DNA of 6,117 bases from RECH01 sp964431105 (GTDB taxonomy: Bacteria; Cyanobacteriota; Cyanobacteriia; RECH01): the NCBI GenBank assembly GCA_964431105.1, contig CAYSIR010000254.1:1-6117 (forward strand), written 5' to 3'. Shown piece after piece: positions 1-4,649 of this stretch. The notes under the pieces were generated by a model that saw only the letters and a program-made list of their open reading frames with translations, made no database searches and was not told the origin of the DNA. How positions within the stretch are numbered: position 1 is the stretch's first letter; the number at the start of each line of letters is the position of its first letter. The position numbers were made by a program, and so were the translations under genes.

Positions 1-60
1 TGCTCCCAACCCATGCCCCTTTGGAGTCCGGCTTGGCCAGGGAGCAGGTCATCGTTGTAA

Positions 61-199
61 ACATTACATTGCCCTCAGCTTCTTCGCCCGACCGCCATCC
101 GCCACGCAGAAGTCGCTGAAACTCCGATTCCTGCCTGCTAAAACTAGATAGTTGAAGGACAGCGATGAATCAAGTCAAAGGTCTGGCGGCTTTCGCCTC
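61..199 (+). mobile_element. Possible degenerate 3' end of a tnpB-type (IS200/IS605) element, 5' copy
   Basis: No intact gene is present. Frame 3 reads LPSASSPDRHPP, and after a frame change frame 1 reads HAEVAETPIPAC and stops at 139-141. A related stretch lies beyond the cassette at 4315-4475 (DAASPSSC...YAEVLEPLMPRF, stop 4405-4407). By eye, the DNA from GCAGAAGTC (106-114 and 4372-4380) through TAAAAC to GTTGAAG matches at about 40 of 52 columns, and AGGTCTGG recurs further on in both. A short coding tail followed by hairpin-forming DNA such as 186-198 (GGCG/CGCC) is what the right end of a tnpB element looks like. That identification is inference from the C-terminal pattern; the zinc ribbon and catalytic core lie outside the window or are lost. 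It could instead be another dispersed repeat. Confidence 0.35.
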
Positions 200-216
200 C
201 ACTCCCAACAATGGAC

Positions 217-265
217 GAAGGGGAGAGACCCTTCAACATCTCTCCGCCAATTTTGGCAGAGAGAC
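217..265. repeat. Two adjacent hairpins
   Basis: GAAGGG (217-222) pairs with CCCTTC (229-234) around a 6-nt loop. TCTCTCCGCCAA (239-250) pairs with TTGGCAGAGAGA (253-264) with one mismatch and a 2-nt loop. No T-run follows on the + strand, so this does not look like an intrinsic terminator. Lying just after the putative element tail, the pair may belong to the structured right end of that element. The function is unknown. Confidence 0.5.
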
Positions 266-321
266 GTAAAGGTGCGACATGTTCCCGACGGCAGCAGCCA
301 GGGGGCAATTGAACACAGCTT

Positions 322-420
322 CATATAAAAGGCAGTGGTATTCATGTAATGATTTTTGGTGGTGTGGGCGTCGCCCACACCACCAAAAATCATTACCAAT
401 AGAGAACTCCCCATATAAAA
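322..420. mobile_element. MITE-like 81-bp palindromic element with 9-bp direct repeats
   Basis: A perfect 25-bp inverted repeat (346-370 and 372-396) is separated by a single T at 371. It is flanked symmetrically by 15-bp spacers (331-345 and 397-411) and then by exact copies of CATATAAAA (322-330 and 412-420). The outermost bases of the 81-bp unit are also weakly inverted: GGCAGT on the left against GGGAGT on the reverse of the right, 5 of 6. An inverted-repeat unit inside a direct repeat is the signature of a non-autonomous transposable element with a 9-bp target duplication. It has no coding capacity, so it would need a transposase in trans. The direct repeats are AT-rich, which weakens the case slightly. 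The parent IS family cannot be named. Confidence 0.55.
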
Positions 421-902
421 ACGACATAAACTCCAGTTTTCAATACCATGAATTCTGCGGTTAACACCACTAAACACAGGGCAGCTATTTTGAAGTTTTG
501 TGAGTCAAGTGGCTCTAAATTCTAGAGTACAAATACGCTTAGTGTAGCGATCGCCCGGACGTAACGCCTATTCAAGGATCTACAAGTGCCTGTTCGTGTC
601 TACGCATATCATTTCATCTCAAATGGATAGACACACTTCTTATCAATGCGATCGCACACGGTTTGATAATTTCTACCAATCAAAAATATTGACATCCTCG
701 ATGGTTTTTGACAATAAGTAAACTTCTTTGAATTTATGTATTTAGTTTCTAAACAAAGCTATCGAATAATAACTTCTGGCTTATCATCTTATTAAAAGAG
801 GGCGAGCAGGAGTGAATAACCCATGCTGGCTTAGAGAGAATTAAACGATACGCTAGCTATCATCACAGCCTTGAATGCATATTCTGTAGTTCCCAGTGAC
901 AT

Positions 903-982
903 TGATACTCATTGCTGATACTTATTGCTGGCACTAATTGTGTATCAATTGTATTGAAAGGGTTTCAACAGACTGTGTATCA
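903..982. promoter_or_regulatory. Cluster of four TGATAC boxes, candidate operator
   Basis: TGATAC occurs on the + strand at 903-908 and 916-921, and as its complement GTATCA at 942-947 and 977-982. A further GATAC lies at 847-851. The two + copies are 13 bp apart within a tandem repeat. The 901-908 copy (ATTGATAC) is an exact inverted partner of 942-949. The last box overlaps the candidate -10 of the promoter at 954-983, and the third lies just upstream of its -35. Such an arrangement would suit a regulator binding over the promoter. No regulator is encoded here, and binding is inference. Confidence 0.35.
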
Positions 983-983
983 G
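954..983 (+). promoter_or_regulatory. Candidate sigma-70 promoter for the alpha subunit gene
   Basis: TTGAAA (954-959, 5 of 6 to the -35 consensus) and TATCAG (978-983, 4 of 6 to the -10 consensus) are separated by 18 bp. Transcription would start near 990, leaving a 5' leader of about 200 nt before the gene at 1187. The match is modest and other starts in the long upstream region are possible. Confidence 0.3.
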
Positions 984-1186
984 TGAATCGTGATTTCGAT
1001 AGACTTAGCTTCCACCAAACAACAGGTTTAGATGCGGACGATTATTTTCTACGTGAAAATGCTAGGTCGCCAGTTTTGTGGTGGATAAGAACCGTGTTTT
1101 CTCAACCTTGACGGGTTTGGAGTCAGGGTTTCCAGCTCAACCTCTACCAAACGCAAACATATCGATATTTTCAAGAGGATTTATCA

Positions 1187-1660
1187 ATGAGTATCGTAGC
1201 CAAAGTGATTGCTCAGTCTGATCGTGCCGATCGCTTCCTCAGCAGTGCTGAACTTACTCAACTCCAAGACTTTTTTGGCAATGGTGCTGTTCGCATTAGC
1301 GCCGCGCAGAAACTTGCAGCTAATCAGCAAAAAATCGTTGATGAAGGAAGCAAGCGTTTCTGGTCTCGGTGCCCAAACACGCCTAGTAATAGCGGCAACC
1401 CTAAAAAGACGGCCCTCTGTCAGCGCGATCAAGGATGGTATATCCGCCTAGTAAGCTACTGCGTTCTAGCCGGCAATTCCAAACCCTTGGAAGATATTGG
1501 TTTAGATGGTATGCGGGATATGTATGTTTCCCTGCAAGTGCCGTTGGCTAATCTAAAATTAGCAATGCGCTGCATCAAAGAAGTCGCAATGGGTCTTTTG
1601 AGTGCTGAGGAAGCCGCGCTAGCAGGTCCTTACTTTGATCAGCTTATTCGGGCATTTTAG
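1187..1660 (+). CDS. apcD4: ApcD-type allophycocyanin alpha subunit (ApcD4-like)
   Basis: This is a 157-residue phycobiliprotein alpha subunit expected to bind a phycocyanobilin and pair with the ApcB-like protein encoded next. The N-terminus MSIVAKVIAQSD and the segment GWYIRLVSYCVLAGN (83-97) resemble ApcD (allophycocyanin-B) more than ApcA. Cys78 sits in ALCQRD, at the position of the chromophore-binding cysteine, followed by the conserved Arg80 and Asp81. The loop before it (CPNTPSNSGNPKKTALC, 62-78) lacks the usual PGGNAYG motif and is about three residues shorter than in ApcD. The start is well supported: GAGGA at 1175-1179 lies 7 nt upstream. The d4 designation comes from the gene order apcD-apcB-isiX, as in low-light photoacclimation cassettes, where the product is a far-red-absorbing allophycocyanin. 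The subfamily number and the far-red absorption are inferred. It could be another far-red ApcD paralogue. Confidence 0.85.
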   Translation: MSIVAKVIAQSDRADRFLSSAELTQLQDFFGNGAVRISAAQKLAANQQKIVDEGSKRFWSRCPNTPSNSGNPKKTALCQRDQGWYIRLVSYCVLAGNSKPLEDIGLDGMRDMYVSLQVPLANLKLAMRCIKEVAMGLLSAEEAALAGPYFDQLIRAF

Positions 1661-1664
1661 GAGT

Positions 1665-1734
1665 TGGCTTACTGAGTGCAACGATGCCTTGAGCTTCTTC
1701 ATGGGCTTACGGTTTGATCGTTGCTCATAAGCCA
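1665..1734 (+). other. Interrupted long hairpin between the alpha and beta subunit genes
   Basis: TGGCTTA (1665-1671) pairs with TAAGCCA (1728-1734), and GCAACGAT (1678-1685) pairs with ATCGTTGC (1717-1724). Short unpaired stretches lie between the two stems, and the loop is 31 nt. It begins 5 nt after the upstream stop codon. No T-run follows, so it is unlikely to be a simple terminator. In the mRNA it could stabilise the upstream message, mark a processing site or damp read-through. The loop contains one copy of ACGGTTTGA (1709-1717). Confidence 0.5.
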
Positions 1735-1798
1735 GTTAGAAACAGAATCAAGTTTTATCTGATTGAGGTGCCGTTGCTTTAGCTAGGGGCATGAGAGA

Positions 1799-1827
1799 TT
1801 GACCTGAGAACTCATCGTTCCTAATCT
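1799..1827 (+). promoter_or_regulatory. Weak candidate promoter for the beta subunit gene
   Basis: TTGACC (1799-1804, 5 of 6 to the -35 consensus) lies 17 bp before TAATCT (1822-1827, only 3 of 6 to the -10). Transcription would start near 1834, about 66 nt before the start codon. It would allow the beta subunit gene to be expressed apart from the alpha gene. The -10 is poor, so confidence is low. Confidence 0.25.
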
Positions 1828-1899
1828 AGCTTATTTATGGCAACGTCTAGGTTTCATTCATCTGTCTTTTGTACTGCATATCACAACTAAGAAATAACC

Positions 1900-2385
1900 A
1901 TGCAAGACACAATCACTTCTGTCATTAACCCCGCCGACGAAAAAGGGTCTTACATTGAGAGTGCTGAACTGGATAAACTCAAACAATACTTCCAGTCTGG
2001 TGCGTTACGGGTCAAAGCGGCGACTCAAATCGGGACTAGCGCGGCTAACATTATCAGCCAAACGGTAGAAAAAAGCTTGTTGTATGGAGACATCACGCTC
2101 CCTGGCGGTAATATGTATCCCACACGTCGCTATGCGGCATGTCTACGAGATTTGACTTACTTTCTACGGTATGCCACCTATGCCATGCTGGCGGCGGATA
2201 CCTCTATTTTGGACGAGCGCGTTCTCAACGGACTCAAGGATACTTATGCATCCCTGGGCGTTCCTATCGAGCCGACGATTCAGGCTCTGCAAGCGATGAA
2301 AGAGGTCATCACTCAACGAGTGGGTTCCGAAGCTGGGCAAGAGATGGATGCCTACCTCGACCACATTATTGCCGGTCTAGCTTAG
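1900..2385 (+). CDS. apcB3: Allophycocyanin beta subunit (ApcB3-like)
   Basis: This 161-residue protein is full length for ApcB and starts like it (MQDTITSVINPAD). It carries the strongly conserved stretch LPGGNMYPTRRYAACLRDL. Within this, Asn71 is the residue that is N-methylated in phycobiliprotein beta subunits, and Cys81 is the phycocyanobilin attachment site. YATYAMLAADTSILDERVLNGLK (91-113) is also typical of ApcB. It should pair with the alpha subunit encoded 239 nt upstream to make an alpha-beta protomer that, in this context, would be the low-light, far-red-absorbing allophycocyanin. Beta chromophore pocket residues are conventional, so any red shift probably comes mainly from the alpha subunit. 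No strong ribosome binding site is visible (AAGAA about 8 nt upstream), but the start is fixed by homology. The number 3 is inferred from neighbourhood. Confidence 0.88.
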   Translation: MQDTITSVINPADEKGSYIESAELDKLKQYFQSGALRVKAATQIGTSAANIISQTVEKSLLYGDITLPGGNMYPTRRYAACLRDLTYFLRYATYAMLAADTSILDERVLNGLKDTYASLGVPIEPTIQALQAMKEVITQRVGSEAGQEMDAYLDHIIAGLA

Positions 2386-2627
2386 AGACGCTTCTTTAAC
2401 GGTTTGAAATTCGCCAGCCTGAGTCATTGCCAGCTACAATCTTACAGCGCCTAACAGATCCCCATACGGTTTGAAACTGGGGGGAACTGTCAGTTTATCA
2501 ATCCTTTTCTCTCAATTAGGATAGTGCTGGGGTTGGAGCTGGCAACAGTATCTTACTTAAGCAGCGGCTTTGGCGAGCCTTTTGGCGGATTCGCATTAGA
2601 AAACACTATCGTAGTCAATTTATAGCC
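2386..2627 (+). promoter_or_regulatory. Structured intergenic region before the CP43-like gene
   Basis: This 242-nt gap holds no gene. The 11-mer ACGGTTTGAAA occurs twice (2399-2409 and 2466-2476). CCCCA (2460-2464) can pair with TGGGG (2478-2482), or alternatively AAACTG (2474-2479) can pair with CAGTTT (2491-2496). The two stems overlap and exclude each other. A weak promoter-like pair, TTATCA (2495-2500) and TAGGAT (2517-2522) at 16 bp, is possible. No clear ribosome binding site precedes the start at 2628. The region could give the antenna gene its own control, but nothing here proves it. Confidence 0.3.
2399..2476 (+). repeat. Direct pair of the 11-mer ACGGTTTGAAA
   Basis: Exact copies lie at 2399-2409 and 2466-2476, 67 bp apart, in the gap before the CP43-like gene. 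The inner 9-mer ACGGTTTGA also occurs at 658-666 and 1709-1717. All copies have the same orientation and are non-coding. Confidence 0.5.
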
Positions 2628-4100
2628 ATGTACGCTTCTAACCAAACCCAGGCGCAGTATCCCTGGTGGGCTGGAAATGCCCGATTTATTGATTTATCGA
2701 ATACGTTCATTGTGGCCCACGTTGCTCAGGCGGCGCTCATTATGCTGTGGGCTGGAGTCTATACTCTGTTTGAATTATCGGTCTATTCTCCTGATGAGCC
2801 GCTGTACACCCAGGGGCTTATTTTACTGCCGCATCTGGCGACTGAGGGATGGGGCATTGGGGCTGGCGGTGCAGTGGTCAATACCTACATTTGGTTTGCG
2901 ATCGCCATGATTCACATTGTTGCCGCCGTCGTACTGGCCGGTGGGGCTTACTTTCACCGGACACAGTTGCCCCAGAGCTTGGACGCGGCTTCTGGCAGAG
3001 CTACTCGGTTTCATTTTGAATGGCAAGATGCCAAGCAGTTGGGACTTATCCTAGGGCACCATCTGATTATTCTTGGTTTGGGGGCATTATTATTCGTTGC
3101 AAAGGCTCAGTTCTTTGGTGGATTGTATGATGCTAGTTTGAACGCGGTGCGTGTTGTCACTGCGCCGACTCTTGACCCAGCCGTCATTTGGGATTATAAA
3201 ACCCATCTGTTTGATGTCAATAATCTAGAAGATTTAGTCGGTGGTCATGTTTATGTAGCGGTGCTGCTGATTGCAGGCGGAGCTTGGCATATTGTAGTAC
3301 CGCCGTTTCGTTGGGTGCAGCGGGTTTTTCTATTTTCGGGTGATGGCATTTTGTCTTACTCGCTGTTTGGTATTGCGATCGCGGGTTTCGCAGCATCCTA
3401 CTACTGCGGCTTTAATTCGCTAGCCTATCCTGAAGCCTTCTACGGCCCGACCCTAGAACTAAAATCAGCGTTTTTGCCTCGCTATTTTGAAGCACAACCT
3501 ACCCTGGAAAGCGGCTACACCGCTCGTGTTTGGCTAGCTAATGCCCATTTTTATCTTGCCTTTTTCTTTTTGCAAGGTGGTCTATGGCACTTCCAACGGG
3601 CTATGGGCTTTGACCCCAGCAGCATGATCGAGAACTGGCAGCGTAACCTTACCTTTGCTAATGAGAATCCAACGCTGATCTATCAATATGCTGGCGTGAC
3701 TCACTCAGATACATGGCGATCGCTGCAATATGAGCGCCCCGAAAGCGAGCCACAACCCTGGCTCCGACAAATGCAACCCTTTGAAGACTATTTCTATAGA
3801 CCCTCCCAGGGAATTGAGCGTCCTAGCTTAGCTAACATTAATGGTGTAAAGGAAAGCCTTTATCAAACCACCTTTCACCCTCAGAAGGATATGTTTTACC
3901 AAACGCCCCAACCGGCTCAGGCTGAAAGATCATTTGGTGTTGGCAATACCTATGCTAAAGGACTTTATGAGCCACCCCGCCGTGTGAGGCAGAAGGCAGT
4001 TTATAACCAGCCAATTTCCACTATGTTTTACGAGCCTCGGCAGCAGCGCTCATCTGCCGACTCGATTCATTCCACTCTTAATCAGGAGACGGCAGAGTAA
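2628..4100 (+). CDS. isiX: CP43/IsiA/Pcb-family chlorophyll-binding antenna protein with long C-terminal tail (IsiX-like)
   Basis: This 490-residue protein has a six-helix CP43-like core followed by a hydrophilic tail. Predicted membrane segments are near 25-50, 84-106, 136-160, 203-225, 239-262 and 299-323. Histidines inside or at the ends of helices are candidate chlorophyll ligands: His31, His96, His144/His145, His207, His221, His307 and His321. There is no large lumenal loop between helices V and VI as in true CP43, which points to the IsiA/Pcb group. IsiA is about 340-350 residues; here residues from about 346 to 490 are extra, rich in Tyr, Pro, Gln and Arg, and without membrane segments, so this is not an IsiA-PsaL fusion. 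Following ApcD- and ApcB-like genes, it matches isiX of the low-light photoacclimation cassette. It should sit in the thylakoid membrane as an accessory antenna; which photosystem it serves cannot be read from sequence. Confidence 0.85.
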   Translation: MYASNQTQAQYPWWAGNARFIDLSNTFIVAHVAQAALIMLWAGVYTLFELSVYSPDEPLYTQGLILLPHLATEGWGIGAGGAVVNTYIWFAIAMIHIVAAVVLAGGAYFHRTQLPQSLDAASGRATRFHFEWQDAKQLGLILGHHLIILGLGALLFVAKAQFFGGLYDASLNAVRVVTAPTLDPAVIWDYKTHLFDVNNLEDLVGGHVYVAVLLIAGGAWHIVVPPFRWVQRVFLFSGDGILSYSLFGIAIAGFAASYYCGFNSLAYPEAFYGPTLELKSAFLPRYFEAQPTLESGYTARVWLANAHFYLAFFFLQGGLWHFQRAMGFDPSSMIENWQRNLTFANENPTLIYQYAGVTHSDTWRSLQYERPESEPQPWLRQMQPFEDYFYRPSQGIERPSLANINGVKESLYQTTFHPQKDMFYQTPQPAQAERSFGVGNTYAKGLYEPPRRVRQKAVYNQPISTMFYEPRQQRSSADSIHSTLNQETAE

Positions 4101-4118
4101 GATACTGGTGGAGTATCT
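4100..4118 (+). other. Small hairpin at the stop codon of the CP43-like gene
   Basis: AGATACT (4100-4106) pairs perfectly with AGTATCT (4112-4118) around the loop GGTGG. It starts on the last base of the stop codon. No T-run follows, so termination is assigned to the stronger hairpin 48 nt downstream. It may protect the mRNA 3' end or be incidental. Confidence 0.4.
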
Positions 4119-4165
4119 CGCTTTAATGCCAATGTAGTCGTCAGCGATCGCTCAAAAGTAGAGTT

Positions 4166-4195
4166 AAGCGGGTAGGATATTCCTATCCGCTTTTT
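4166..4195 (+). terminator. Strong intrinsic terminator closing the cassette
   Basis: AAGCGGGTAGGA (4166-4177) pairs with TCCTATCCGCTT (4181-4192) over 12 bp, with one G-U pair and a 3-nt loop (TAT). The last two T of the stem run into TTT (4193-4195), giving five T in a row. This is a classic rho-independent terminator 66 nt after the CP43-like stop codon. It separates the photosynthesis cassette from the restriction-modification gene. Confidence 0.85.
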
Positions 4196-4200
4196 GACGA

Positions 4201-4299
4201 TTAAACCCCATACTCCGGTTCACATTTTCCCCATAATTCGGCTAACAAGCGTTTCCCGGCGTTGTTAATGCCAGGGATGAATTGAAATTCCGTTCCAAT
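4201..4299 (-). pseudogene. Possible C-terminal gene fragment of unknown origin
   Basis: On the minus strand an open stretch of 32 codons reads ...FQFIPGINNAGKRLLAELWG... and ends in EPEYGV at a TAA (complement of 4201-4203). An in-frame TGA at 4300-4302 cuts it off upstream, and there is no start codon. The composition looks protein-like, but the family was not recognised. It may be the leftover end of a gene disrupted when the flanking elements arrived, or chance. Confidence 0.2.
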
Positions 4300-4305
4300 T
4301 CATCC
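4275..4305. repeat. Perfect 10-bp inverted repeat
   Basis: GGATGAATTG (4275-4284) and CAATTCATCC (4296-4305) are exact complements around an 11-nt loop, with partial pairing continuing into the loop. It lies at the upstream edge of the second element remnant and could be part of a subterminal hairpin of that element. No T-run marks it as a terminator on either strand. Confidence 0.5.
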
Positions 4306-4314
4306 TGCCAGTAA

Positions 4315-4500
4315 CACCCGCTGCTTGATGCTGCATCGCCTTCGTCCTGCCAATCTGGGGACGCCTTCTATGCAGAAGTCTTGGAACCTCTGATGCCTAG
4401 GTTCTAAAACAAGATGTTGAAGAACGGCAAGGTAATGTGGCAAGGAGCCACGTTTACATCAGGTCTGGTCATGCGCAAGCCTTGGGGGGCTGCAAAACTG
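4315..4500 (+). mobile_element. Possible degenerate 3' end of a tnpB-type element, 3' copy
   Basis: An open frame after a TAA at 4312-4314 reads HPLLDAASPSSCQSGDAFYA and then EVLEPLMPRF, stopping at 4405-4407. Its end and the following DNA resemble the stretch at 61-199 on the other side of the cassette, in the same orientation (about 40 of 52 columns by eye from GCAGAAGTC to GTTGAAG). A hairpin follows: AATGTGGC (4434-4441) pairs with GCCACGTT (4447-4454), including one G-U. No catalytic part of a transposase or TnpB remains. The tnpB assignment is inference; the relationship between the two copies is seen directly. Confidence 0.35.
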
Positions 4501-4532
4501 AAATGCTCACAATAAACTAATCTGCCATTTTT

Positions 4533-4622
4533 ATGAGGCAATTCTCTCAAGACTGGAATAATCAAAATGAACCTTGGAAGCTTTGGATGATCGGGTTTCC
4601 ACTGATTCTGCTGTTGCTATAA
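4533..4622 (+). CDS. Doubtful 29-residue ORF with hydrophobic C-terminus
   Basis: The frame encodes a polar N-terminal half (MRQFSQDWNNQNEPW) and a hydrophobic end (LWMIGFPLILLLL). The hydrophobic stretch, about 13 residues, is short for a full membrane span. There is no ribosome binding site before the ATG, and its stop overlaps the candidate -10 of hsdM. It may be a small membrane peptide, a remnant of a larger gene or chance. No family was recognised. Confidence 0.15.
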   Translation: MRQFSQDWNNQNEPWKLWMIGFPLILLLL

Positions 4623-4623
4623 A
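4596..4623 (+). promoter_or_regulatory. Candidate promoter of hsdM
   Basis: TATAAA (4618-4623, 5 of 6 to the -10 consensus, followed by AT) lies 16 bp after TTTCCA (4596-4601, 4 of 6 to the -35). Transcription would begin near 4630, leaving about 20 nt before the ATG at 4650. It fits a gene that follows a terminator and starts its own operon. Confidence 0.4.
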
Positions 4624-4649
4624 ATTAGGATATTTCGGATACATACTGT

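Larger units (their letters stand above)
480..1186. other. About 700 nt without a convincing gene upstream of the alpha subunit gene
   Basis: Both strands were read and no ORF resembling a known protein was found; the longest noted + strand candidate is about 33 codons from 623 and has no ribosome binding site. The region is AT-rich. It holds two HIP1 octamers (547-554 and 648-655), a first copy of ACGGTTTGA (658-666), a 13-bp tandem repeat (904-916 and 917-929, one mismatch), and the TGATAC cluster and candidate promoter listed separately. It is probably the regulatory leader of the cassette, possibly with decayed DNA at its 5' end. Confidence 0.6.

Noticed and set aside
175..477. 100-codon minus-strand ORF
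   Set aside because: It runs straight through the palindromic element and hairpins, shows no protein family signature, and its composition is unlike a real gene.
689..740. TTGACA at 689-694 and 708-713 as promoters
   Set aside because: The -35 hexamers are perfect but no acceptable -10 lies 16-18 bp downstream, and they are about 450 nt from the nearest gene.
904..929. 13-bp tandem repeat as the start of a CRISPR array
   Set aside because: There are only two adjacent copies with no spacers.
1184..3026. Short ORFs overlapping the allophycocyanin and CP43-like genes on both strands
   Set aside because: They are frame shadows of genes with clear family motifs.
2628..4100. IsiA-PsaL fusion as an explanation for the extra length
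   Set aside because: The C-terminal 145 residues are polar and Tyr/Pro-rich with no membrane helices, unlike PsaL.
1187..4100. Part of a FaRLiP cluster
   Set aside because: No rfpA/B/C, apcE2 or photosystem paralogues are present, and an IsiA-like partner gene fits the low-light cassette instead.
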